From Methanolapillus africanus (GTDB taxonomy: Archaea > Halobacteriota > Methanosarcinia > Methanosarcinales > Methanosarcinaceae), in contig NZ_JAWDKD010000019.1 of assembly GCF_032714475.1 (NCBI RefSeq), positions 1 through 64,000 on the forward strand: a stretch of 64,000 nucleotides of DNA, in the 5' to 3' direction. Each line of letters starts with the position of its first letter. The first letter of the stretch is position 1. Of the stretch, positions 27,736 to 35,094 are shown in pieces. The notes under the pieces were generated by a model. It made no database searches, was not told where the DNA came from, and saw only the letters and a program-made list of their open reading frames with translations. A program made the position numbers and the translations under genes.

Positions 27736-28525
27736 GCTGATCGGAACTCTTTTCTTGTCGGAGAAACGGAAAAACGTTTTGATTTTTTTGCTGTCGGGTC
27801 CCAAGGACATCGAAGACATCAAAATTGCCTTGAATGTCAACACGAGCGCGCTGATGACTCAAATGAAAATTTTGATGGACCAAGGGCTGATCGTTTATGC
27901 CGATAACCTTTATTCGTTGACCGTCATGGGCGGCGTGATCGTTCAAAAAATGCTGCCGCTTCTCAATATGCTGGACATCTATTCAGAAAACAAAGACTAT
28001 TGGAGTGACCACAACCTTTCCGCCATTCCCGCGTGTCTTTTAGACCGGATGGACGAGCTCAAAAATTGTGTTCTGGTCGAGCCCGAGCTTCACCGCCTGT
28101 ACGAATTGCCGATTAAGTTTGAGGAAAATTTGTTCAAATCCACGCGGATCCGGGAAGTTTCGTCCTTTTTCAGTCCGACGTACCACTCCACTTATTTGGA
28201 ATTGGCCCGAAAAGGCGTTGAGATTTCCATCATCATCCCGCTATCCGTTTTTAACCGGTTCAGCAGCGATTACCCGTTCCTTCTGGAAGAATATTTATCC
28301 CGCCCGAATGCGAAGTTTTATGTCTACGACGCGCCGATCGAAATGGCGTCCAGCGTTGTGACCGACCACTTCTTTTCGTTTTCCCTTTTCAACAACAACG
28401 GCATTTACCACAACCACTCAATGATGAGTTTTGACGCGTCGTCCATGCGGTGGGGGGAAGACTTGTTCCAATATTATTTGGAACGGTCCACGGAAATGAA
28501 ATTGGAAGACCTTTTAAAACCCTAA
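27725..28525 (+). CDS. Helix-turn-helix regulator of the FilR1/DUF1724 type
   Basis: A 266-residue regulator. The N-terminal winged helix-turn-helix (residues about 8-75, LSEKRKNVLIFLLSGPKDIEDIKIALNVNTSALMTQMKILMDQGLI) is followed by a C-terminal domain with SPTYHSTYLELARKGVEISI and FSFSLFNNNGIYHNHSMMSF, which matches the methanogen FilR1 (DUF1724) domain. In Methanosarcinales such proteins regulate methanogenesis or chain morphology, and FilI kinases pair with them. Here the ribosome binding site GGAGG lies within the end of the kinase gene, so the two form a coupled sensor-regulator unit without a receiver domain. The target genes are unknown. Confidence 0.88.
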   Translation: MTTELIGTLFLSEKRKNVLIFLLSGPKDIEDIKIALNVNTSALMTQMKILMDQGLIVYADNLYSLTVMGGVIVQKMLPLLNMLDIYSENKDYWSDHNLSAIPACLLDRMDELKNCVLVEPELHRLYELPIKFEENLFKSTRIREVSSFFSPTYHSTYLELARKGVEISIIIPLSVFNRFSSDYPFLLEEYLSRPNAKFYVYDAPIEMASSVVTDHFFSFSLFNNNGIYHNHSMMSFDASSMRWGEDLFQYYLERSTEMKLEDLLKP

Positions 28526-28851
28526 AACCTCGATTTTATCTGTCGGCGGAAATTTTTTCCGCCATATTTTTGAATCGTTTTTGTTTGTCATTTCTTTTTG
28601 TTTGTCATTTCTTTCTGTTTGTCATTTCTTTTATATTCTCATTTTTTTACTTTTATCATTTTTTCTCTTTGTCATTTTTGTTATTTTTGTTATTTTTTAA
28701 TTTCATTTCTTCTGCAATTTTTTCGTCTGTCCGAGTTCAGAATTATCATTCATAATATTTTATAATAAAATATATATACAATAGGATTTTTTATTTTTTG
28801 GTAATTATTAATTTATAAATCTATTTAATATCAATTAAAGGAGGCGTTACA
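28526..28851. repeat. Spacer with a 17-bp tandem repeat
   Basis: The 326-bp spacer has no gene. From about 28583 to 28633 the unit GTTTGTCATTTCTTTTT occurs three times at an exact 17-bp period. A TATA-like AT run (TATTTTATAATAAAATATATA) around 28755-28780 may be the promoter of the downstream membrane protein, whose ribosome binding site is GGAGG. Confidence 0.6.
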
Positions 28852-29784
28852 ATGACGAATCAATCTCTCGGCAAAGTCGAAAATTCCAAGCGTCGGTCTC
28901 ATGACTTGAAAGTTTCGGTTTTAGATCTTTTAGCTTTGCTTGTTTTCTACGTATTGATCTCGATTGTGCCGGTTTATTTGTTCCTCTTTTATTTTTTGCA
29001 CGACGGATCTTTGACGGTCAATTCGACGATTGAGTCTTTGGGTCCGCTTTTAAACATCCTGATGATTTTTATCGGCGTCGGCATTATGTATTTCGCTTTC
29101 CGCAAACTCTTCCGTTACCCCGGAAATGTTTTCCTTCACGGGATCGCTTTTTCGATTTTTTATGTCTTCATCTATTCCTTTTTGCTGATGACCGGTCTTC
29201 ATGACTTGATTCTGTCAGGTCCGGGTCCGGTTTTATCCGGCTTGTTTTTGATCTTTCTTTACTACTCACTGGTCAATTTATTTTTGGTCTATCAGGAAAA
29301 CCGCGCCCGGACGGAGACGTTTCATAAAAAAGCCGTTGTGACTTTTTCAATGTATCTGGTCATGCTTTTTGTTTTTATTTATTGGTACGGGTATGTTGTT
29401 CCTGATTTCGATCCGGATTTAAATTTCAGGGTTTTGACTCTTTTACTTGTCGAGTTTCTCTTCATGAGCATCATTTCGACGCTTGTTTTTTACAAGCTTT
29501 TCTTTTGGAAAGACCGCGTTGATTCTCGAAAAATCGCTTATTCGCCGGTCTCTCTCTTTCTGATTACGCTCGGCAGCTTTGTGCTGATGTTTGTGTTTGA
29601 GGCTTTGACCGCCGACGTTCTTTTCCTTTATTTTAAGCCGTTGCCTCCTGAAATCATAGACGTCGTCTCCACGACCGTTCGAAGCATTTCGTTCTTTACC
29701 GCCGCTTTTGTTTACATGGCTTTTGTGTCGCTTGTCTTTGGCCTGTACAAACGCGTGGTTTCCAAAATCCGGTCAAAAGCATGA
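28852..29784 (+). CDS. Multi-pass membrane protein of unknown function
   Basis: A 310-residue protein with about eight hydrophobic segments and short polar loops. It starts with a basic N-terminus (KVENSKRRSHDLK). I recognise no catalytic motif. The loops are mostly basic on alternate sides (KLFRYP, YQENRARTETFHKK, FFWKDRVDSRK), consistent with a defined topology. A good ribosome binding site (GGAGG) precedes the ATG. It is followed on the same strand by the UPF0200/UPF0201 pair after a 128-bp gap. Permease or sensor roles are both possible. Confidence 0.6.
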   Translation: MTNQSLGKVENSKRRSHDLKVSVLDLLALLVFYVLISIVPVYLFLFYFLHDGSLTVNSTIESLGPLLNILMIFIGVGIMYFAFRKLFRYPGNVFLHGIAFSIFYVFIYSFLLMTGLHDLILSGPGPVLSGLFLIFLYYSLVNLFLVYQENRARTETFHKKAVVTFSMYLVMLFVFIYWYGYVVPDFDPDLNFRVLTLLLVEFLFMSIISTLVFYKLFFWKDRVDSRKIAYSPVSLFLITLGSFVLMFVFEALTADVLFLYFKPLPPEIIDVVSTTVRSISFFTAAFVYMAFVSLVFGLYKRVVSKIRSKA

Positions 29785-29912
29785 ATATCTATAATACGGA
29801 TGAACGATTATTGAAAACAAAATCAATAAGTGATTCCGTACCGGATTTATTTCGGCCGGAATTGAAATTAAAATTAAAATTAAAATTATTCATCATTCAG
29901 AGGAGAATTTTT

Positions 29913-30491
29913 TTGAAAATTATTGCATTCGTCGGCATGCCGGCGTCAGGAAAATCGGAGGCGTCAAACGTCGCGCGGGGAATGGGCATCCCGGTTGTGA
30001 CAATGGGCGACGTCATCCGCCGTGAAGTGGAACTTCGGGGAGCCGACCCGGCCGACGGCGGCAAAATCGCGACCGAACTTCGGGAAACAGAAGGCATGGA
30101 CGCCATTGCCAAACGCTGCATGGCGATGATTCTCGAAAAAATGAAAACCAACCGTTCCAACGTCCTGGTCATCGACGGCGTCCGCGGCATTGCGGAAGTC
30201 GATTACTTCAAAGAACATTTGGGCGACGGTTTTATGCTGGTGTCGATTGCGATCGACTCGCCGGTGGAAGAACGCTTTGACCGGATTGTTGTCCGAAAAC
30301 GCGAGGACGATATGGATTCCATCGACAAGCTCAAAGAGCGCGACGCCCGCGAAATCGGCTGGGGCATGGGCGAGGCGATTGCCGCGTCCGACCGCGTCAT
30401 TGAGAACACGTCGACGCTGGCCGCCTACCAAAAAAATATCCGGCAATTGTTTGACGAAATGATTGCCGAAGACAAAAAATGTCAGCAATGA
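29913..30491 (+). CDS. UPF0200 family P-loop protein (dephospho-CoA kinase-like)
   Basis: A 192-residue P-loop NTPase. The Walker A motif is GMPASGKSEASN at residues 8-19, followed by MGDVIRREVELRG and VIDGVRGIAEVDYF. Sequence and order match the archaeal UPF0200 family, which resembles nucleotide and dephospho-CoA kinases, but its substrate is not established. The start is TTG at 29913, ten bases after AGGAGA, giving MKIIAFVGMPASGKS. The frame is open back to an ATG at 29781, but that would add a low-complexity (KLKLKL) leader derived from a tandem AAATTA repeat and overlap the preceding gene, so it is rejected. Confidence 0.85.
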   Translation: MKIIAFVGMPASGKSEASNVARGMGIPVVTMGDVIRREVELRGADPADGGKIATELRETEGMDAIAKRCMAMILEKMKTNRSNVLVIDGVRGIAEVDYFKEHLGDGFMLVSIAIDSPVEERFDRIVVRKREDDMDSIDKLKERDAREIGWGMGEAIAASDRVIENTSTLAAYQKNIRQLFDEMIAEDKKCQQ

Positions 30492-30500
30492 GGTGTTTTC

Positions 30501-31010
30501 ATGGATTTTAAAACCGCTTCCTCTTCCAAATATAACGTGACGTTTTCGGCGCCTGTTTTCCCGACGGAAAACCCCGACAAAGTCAAACGTGCTCTTTTGA
30601 ATTTGATCAATTACGGCCGCCCGAATTCGGACAGTTTGGTCGCCGACGCCGACGTCGTCTGCATCGACTTAAACGGCCAAATTCCGAACCGTGCGCTTAT
30701 GGTTTCCGGCGGCACCGAATTGTTGTCCGGCGTTCACTATTTGATTCGAAAAGAAGAAATCATCGACACGACCAAAACCGCCCTTTTGAACGGCGTGGTG
30801 GAATCGGAATCCGAAATTCATGTTTTTTTGAACAAGCAAGTGGCTTATGTGAAACGCTTGAATTTCCCGGCCGACGAGGAACCCCTCGGATCAATCGAAA
30901 TTGAAATTAAAGCGGAATCCATGGACGCTCTTTTGAGAATTGTCGACTGGCTGGCGCCGCCGACCAAGGACGGCGTGGCTCTTTTTGAATTGAAAGCGGA
31001 AGAATTGTAA
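30501..31010 (+). CDS. UPF0201-like RNA-binding-domain protein
   Basis: A 169-residue protein with an N-terminal segment VTFSAPVFPTENPDKVKRALLNLIN that matches the start of the archaeal UPF0201 family, which commonly follows UPF0200 as it does here. The closing part (EIEIKAESMDALLRIVDWLAPPTKDGVALFEL) also fits. It is somewhat longer than typical members, with a Ser-rich N-terminal extension. RNA binding is suggested by the family fold only. It begins 9 bp after the UPF0200 stop and is surely cotranscribed. The ribosome binding site is GAGGTG. Confidence 0.78.
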   Translation: MDFKTASSSKYNVTFSAPVFPTENPDKVKRALLNLINYGRPNSDSLVADADVVCIDLNGQIPNRALMVSGGTELLSGVHYLIRKEEIIDTTKTALLNGVVESESEIHVFLNKQVAYVKRLNFPADEEPLGSIEIEIKAESMDALLRIVDWLAPPTKDGVALFELKAEEL

Positions 31011-31024
31011 TTTTTCTTCTTTTT

Positions 31025-31285
31025 TCTCTTCTTCATCATCTTTTTTCTTTTTTGAGCGGCGGTCGGCGCGCGCGTTATGGCGTGCATTTTTATTTTTGTG
31101 TCTCAAAAATTAGGGTATCATTTTTGGAGATGTCGGGCAAACCATCCCGTAAAATCAGATGCGAAGCATCTGTATTTTACGGATATCGCGAACAGGTACA
31201 ATCTGAAATTGTAAACTGAAAGTGCAATCTGTCATCTAAAAATAGTCACCTGCAGGTGCAACACAGTTTCTAAAAGTATGGAACT
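31025..31285. repeat. Composite intergenic repeat, copy E
   Basis: Order is GC box (inverted, CGCGCGCGTTATGG near 31066-31079), about 65 bp, an inverted repeat (arms 31147-31162 and 31166-31182 with one bulged base, loop GAA, built on CCGTAAAATCAGATGC), then degenerate units including GGTACAATCTGAAATTGTAA and CACCTGCAGGTGCAA. The flank GCAAACCATCCCG is shared with copy F. Confidence 0.72.
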
Positions 31286-31324
31286 GAGCAGCTGTTCTGC
31301 CAACTTCATCTCATTTTATCGAAA

Positions 31325-31405
31325 TCCGCCAAGTTCCGCCCTCTTCACGCCTGCGGTGTTCAGAGGTCCGAACTTGCGGGATAACATTCGGAATGGGGCT
31401 GTTCC
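31325..31405. other. Highly structured spacer segment
   Basis: CAAGTTC (31330-31336) pairs with GAACTTG (31370-31376). Inside it CCTCT pairs with AGAGG, and CAC with GTG around CCTGCG. A second hairpin follows (CGGAA... TTCCG, about 31391-31408). It lies upstream of the likely promoter of the next gene (TATATTTATT near 31447), so it is not that gene's leader. It may be an untranslated RNA, a terminator-like element or part of the adjacent repeat. Confidence 0.35.
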
Positions 31406-31487
31406 GTCAATATTGATATTTTATATCACTTCCAATATTCAAAATATATTTATTTCCTCAGACCATTTTTAATTTGAAGTGGTTGCC

Positions 31488-32633
31488 ATGAAAAAAACCT
31501 ACATCCTTGCAGCTGTCATTTTGTGCATTTTACTCTTCGCTGTTGCCGGGATTGGCTATTACCAATCTCAGAAATGTGTGACAGTATCGATCTATTTTGA
31601 TTATTCGGATTATTCTTATGCCGAACTCAGCAACAAAAGCGACGTGGTTTTGTCCGGCGTCGTCATTGATGTCGGTGAACCGGTTTTGGCTCAAACGGGG
31701 TTGAAAGGCAACATCTTTTACCAAGATTACATTTCGGACGGCAACGCCTATACCGACCTCACCGTTCTTGTGAATGAATGTTACCAAGGCGGCGACAATA
31801 TATCTGATTTTGTTACCGTCCGGATTTTTGATAACCACTTTTACAACGAAGAATACAAATGGGGCGACAATTTTGTTTTCTTTTTGATTGAAGATCCGGG
31901 GATTACAAAAAAAATCGGTCCGGATCATTATCTGATCATGACGCCGATGGGTCAAATTAACCGCCAATCCGATCCGTGGGTTAACGCGTTGGATGAACCG
32001 GTGACTTTTGAAGAATTGTACCAGTCTTTGCCGAACGGAATGTTGGAAGTTCGGCCTTATGAACAACTTGTCCGGTACGACCGGATGAATCCGACAGCAT
32101 ACGGGTTGAATCCCAACAATGAAATTATCCGGCAATTCCTTTCCGGGGGAATATCCAATGTTCCGGAAAGCGGGCTGTTGGCCGTTTCAAAGATTTCTTT
32201 TGTTCCAAAACCGGTTGCTGCAAACAACAGTGATGGTTTTGACGGCATTATTTCGTGCGGACCGGTCATACCACCATACACAGCAGCGTCTCATGTCGCT
32301 TCCGGGTTGATTACAAATTCCGATTTGGTCTTTTACGGCGTTGTCAAGGAAGAAGCGTCAAACGTTTCAATGACGGAAAAAACGGACTTCGATGCGTTAC
32401 TCAAATCAAATGTTGTGTTTACGATTGAGGATTCTGTCAAAGGACAAGAAAGCGGAGACGTCAATGTCAGCGTTTATGCCGGCAATTACAACGGGAAAGA
32501 TTTGTCTTTCACAAATGACCTTCAAACGCCGACGGCTTGGGACTTTAAAACGGGCGACCGGTATTTGTTGTATTTGATCGACAAGAACGGGACTTATGAA
32601 ATTATGTATGGCGGTTCTTATCTTTTGAAATAA
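31488..32633 (+). CDS. Membrane-anchored secreted protein with 'VxKG' domains
   Basis: A 381-residue protein with an N-terminal membrane anchor (TYILAAVILCILLFAVAGIGYY). The rest is extracellular and appears to carry the same beta-rich domain twice. The first runs SNKSDVVLSGVVIDVG... YTDLTVLVNECYQGGDNISDFVTVRIF... NFVFFLIEDPGITKKIGPDHYLIMTPMGQ. The second runs ITNSDLVFYGVVKEEASN... FTIEDSVKGQESGDVNVSVYA... GDRYLLYLIDKNG. The domain recurs at 33483-34286, in the C-terminus of 46261-47388 and at 52565-53362. I know of no function for it. The start is the ATG at 31488; an upstream GTG at 31479 is in frame. Confidence 0.65.
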   Translation: MKKTYILAAVILCILLFAVAGIGYYQSQKCVTVSIYFDYSDYSYAELSNKSDVVLSGVVIDVGEPVLAQTGLKGNIFYQDYISDGNAYTDLTVLVNECYQGGDNISDFVTVRIFDNHFYNEEYKWGDNFVFFLIEDPGITKKIGPDHYLIMTPMGQINRQSDPWVNALDEPVTFEELYQSLPNGMLEVRPYEQLVRYDRMNPTAYGLNPNNEIIRQFLSGGISNVPESGLLAVSKISFVPKPVAANNSDGFDGIISCGPVIPPYTAASHVASGLITNSDLVFYGVVKEEASNVSMTEKTDFDALLKSNVVFTIEDSVKGQESGDVNVSVYAGNYNGKDLSFTNDLQTPTAWDFKTGDRYLLYLIDKNGTYEIMYGGSYLLK

Positions 32634-32667
32634 TTATTTCATTTTTTCTGAACAGCAGGTGATTTCT

Positions 32668-33015
32668 ATGACGCCGGAACAAAAAGATTATACTATTATC
32701 CTTTCCGTTTTCTTAATTTTGTTCATTTTAATTTTCCTCTACTACGACGTCTATTTAGGAATCGGTCAAGACTCGGCTTTTCTGATGATTCCTTTATTTT
32801 TATTGCCGGCTATTCTTTGCAGAAAAAACGTCTCTATCTTGTGGAAATGTGGGACCATCGCTTTGTCTATGGGTGTGGTTGTTTTCTATTTCATGGGTTC
32901 TGATTGGTATCCGGATTTTCAACTTGCTGTTGGTTTGCTTTGTTTAATTTATTTGACCGTTTTTACGATATATGAAGGCTGGTATCGGAAAAAATTTAAA
33001 ATGTTGGGCTGGTAA
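32668..33015 (+). CDS. Small membrane protein (MTPEQK paralogue 1)
   Basis: A 115-residue protein with about four hydrophobic segments, preceded by CAGGTGATTTCT. It starts MTPEQKDYTIILSV, nearly the same N-terminus as the next gene, so the two are diverged tandem duplicates. No motif of known function is seen. It lies 34 bp after the secreted VxKG-domain protein and is probably in its operon. Confidence 0.6.
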   Translation: MTPEQKDYTIILSVFLILFILIFLYYDVYLGIGQDSAFLMIPLFLLPAILCRKNVSILWKCGTIALSMGVVVFYFMGSDWYPDFQLAVGLLCLIYLTVFTIYEGWYRKKFKMLGW

Positions 33016-33032
33016 TTTTAGGAGTTTTTATC

Positions 33033-33380
33033 ATGACACCGGAACAAAAAACAAACATCAATATTTTTTATTTTGTTTTCAGCCTGATCAATATTGCTTA
33101 TCTGGCTTGTTTAAGTTATTATACGGATTATAACGCCTTTTCATCTTTGAGTGTGTTTTACATTTTGGGTCCGCTTTTCATTCGTTTGGTTCTGATCGAC
33201 GGACATAAATTTCCCGAATCATTGAATCTGTTTCTTTTAACGATGGGCGCCTATTCCTATGCTTTGCTGCTTTTGAATCCGTTTTTACCACGGACGCTTG
33301 AGTATGTGTTTTTCGGAATATTTATGGTCGGCGTCGCCATTTCTGTTGCAGCCGGATACAAATATGACGGTTTAAAATAA
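33033..33380 (+). CDS. Small membrane protein (MTPEQK paralogue 2)
   Basis: A 115-residue protein with about four hydrophobic segments, equal in length to its upstream neighbour and starting MTPEQKTNINIFYF. The ribosome binding site is TAGGAG. Conservation between the pair is mostly limited to the N-terminus and the hydrophobic layout. It is 17 bp downstream of paralogue 1. Function unknown. Confidence 0.6.
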   Translation: MTPEQKTNINIFYFVFSLINIAYLACLSYYTDYNAFSSLSVFYILGPLFIRLVLIDGHKFPESLNLFLLTMGAYSYALLLLNPFLPRTLEYVFFGIFMVGVAISVAAGYKYDGLK

Positions 33381-33482
33381 GCCATTAAATTATAAAAATT
33401 GACAAAGTAAATATCTTATTAAATCGTTTCTTAAAATCATCAACCAATTTTGAAAATTTAAAAATGAGTAGAAGGTGAATTT

Positions 33483-34286
33483 ACGGAAAAAACACAAACA
33501 ATTCATGTTATTTTCTTTGTCATTTTTATATCCCTTTTACTTTTCAGTGTCGGTTATATTGTTTACGATACTTTTCATCTTCCGGCGTCCGCGCCGTCTG
33601 AATCCACATTTGATCCGTCCCGTGATCTTTTTGCCGGTACGGATCCGGCTGTTCCGTACGAATCTCATCTTGAGAAATATCTCTCCTTTTATCCAAACGA
33701 TGCGCCGAATTCCGGATCTGATATTTTGTCAAAACATGGTTGGCTGCCAACGACTCTCGGGCCGAATGTGTCGCTCATTGCCATGTCAAACCGGCAAATG
33801 AAAGCCAATGCCGATATTATCGCTGTTGTCACCGTCAAAGAAAAAATGCCGGCACGGTGGAGTACGCCGGACGCGGCGCTTCCCAAAGGAATTCAAATTT
33901 ATGAATCCGTGAACGAAAACGGCGAAACGGAAGAATTCATGTCGATGATGACCAACAACAGCGAGTTTATTTATGCTGATCTTGTTCTCGAAGTCAACGA
34001 GGTTTACAAAGGGGAAAACGTTCCGAAATACATTCTTCTACGCGCCGGCGGGGGAACTGTCGGCGATTTTACTTGGAGGCATGTCGAAGGGTGCGGTCCG
34101 GAAGATTATGAACTTGGGGAAAAATATTTGGTTTATGTGGAAGAGGATTCCGGTTATGCGAATGAATTGGGTCCGAATCATTACGGTTTGGTGTATCCTT
34201 TTGCAAAATATGATTCCAAAGAGAACGGAAAGTACATCAATTGGGCCGGCGAAACGGCAAATTTATTCTTTTTAGATTTTTTCTGA
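33483..34286 (+). CDS. Secreted VxKG-domain protein with ACG in place of the start codon
   Basis: The frame is open from 33468 and encodes a signal/anchor (EKTQTIHVIFFVIFISLLLF) followed by a Ser/Pro region and one VxKG-type domain (ADIIAVVTVKEKMPARWSTP, YADLVLEVNEVYKGENVP, GEKYLVYVEEDSGYANELGP). The first ATG is at 33726, which would delete the signal sequence and cut into the mature region. GGTGA at 33474-33478 is followed four bases later by ACG, exactly where other genes here have ATG or TTG, so I propose this ACG (an ATG with T changed to C) as the original start. It may work poorly, or the gene may be dying. Length 267 residues. Confidence 0.55.
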   Translation, partial: TEKTQTIHVIFFVIFISLLLFSVGYIVYDTFHLPASAPSESTFDPSRDLFAGTDPAVPYESHLEKYLSFYPNDAPNSGSDILSKHGWLPTTLGPNVSLIAMSNRQMKANADIIAVVTVKEKMPARWSTPDAALPKGIQIYESVNENGETEEFMSMMTNNSEFIYADLVLEVNEVYKGENVPKYILLRAGGGTVGDFTWRHVEGCGPEDYELGEKYLVYVEEDSGYANELGPNHYGLVYPFAKYDSKENGKYINWAGETANLFFLDFF

Positions 34287-34767
34287 TCCTATCCGGAAGA
34301 ATCTAATATTTCTATACATTTTAAATCCAATAAATTTTATAAAATTTTCAAAAATCAAATATGTCATGAATCCATATGAACGACTTTTTAGGTTCATTCT
34401 TCTGGTATCGATTTTTTCAAAACGCTCTCTTCTCCAAAACTTATATAACAGAGATAATCTTTATTCGTTTTGTCATTTTGATGATTTTTTGATAAAATCT
34501 TTCTCTGTCTGCTGTTTTTATGCGTGCCCTCATAATCATGAACAATCATGAGAAACGAGGAAAAACGGGACAAAACACAGCTTCAAAAAGGGTTGAAAAA
34601 TCGTCAAAAAGTATAACCAATGTGCTTATATATGGGGTAATTATTGTCTAGTTACCCTTAAATTTAAATTACCGTTAATTATCATGAATGTTTCAATATA
34701 ATATGAGACGATTGATATTAATGATAATTTAAAGTCATTTTTTTAAAACACAAGAGACGGTATTCGC
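34287..34767. promoter_or_regulatory. Promoter region of the ATP synthase operon
   Basis: This spacer of about 480 bp holds no convincing gene. The best promoter is CTTATATATGG near 34627-34637, an archaeal TATA box, which places a start of transcription near 34660 and a leader of about 105 bases. Downstream are GTAATTATTGTCTAGTTACC (an imperfect inverted repeat, about 34640-34660) and TTTAAATTTAAATTACCG, AT-rich palindromic stretches that could bind a regulator. A second TATA-like stretch, CAATATAATATG, lies near 34695. Confidence 0.5.
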
Positions 34768-35094
34768 ATGGCTAACAATGAAATCTTATCTGAAATTAAA
34801 AGGGCAGAAGAAGATGCAAAAAAAGCGACCAGCGACGCTCTCGAAGATAAGAACAGAAAACTCGCTAAGGCCCGCGCCGAAGCTCGCCAAATCGTTGAGG
34901 ACGGAGAAGAAGAATCCGTCAAAGCCGCACAGGCCGCTCAAAGAGAAGGAGAGCAAGAGCTCGAATCCAAACGCGCTGAAATTATCAACGAAGGGCTTCG
35001 TGAAGCTGAAGCTGTAGCTGTGAAATCCCAATCAAATATTCCAAAAGCTGTTTCATTTTTACTCGAGGAGTTTGAAAGGGAGATACGCGTATGA
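34768..35094 (+). CDS. ahaH: A1Ao-ATP synthase subunit H
   Basis: The peripheral-stalk subunit that pairs with subunit E. The 108-residue protein is a long charged coiled coil (EIKRAEEDAKKATSDALEDK, AQREGEQELESKRAEII) with Ala-rich heptads. It is the first gene of the nine-gene operon. Its stop overlaps the start of ahaI (ATGA), coupling translation. The right-handed coiled-coil character of H subunits fits the regular Ala and Glu spacing. Confidence 0.93.
   Translation: MANNEILSEIKRAEEDAKKATSDALEDKNRKLAKARAEARQIVEDGEEESVKAAQAAQREGEQELESKRAEIINEGLREAEAVAVKSQSNIPKAVSFLLEEFEREIRV

Noticed and set aside
34366..34551. 61-residue frame in the ATP synthase upstream spacer
   Set aside because: No ribosome binding site, no clear composition of a real protein, and it lies in AT-rich DNA upstream of the promoter.
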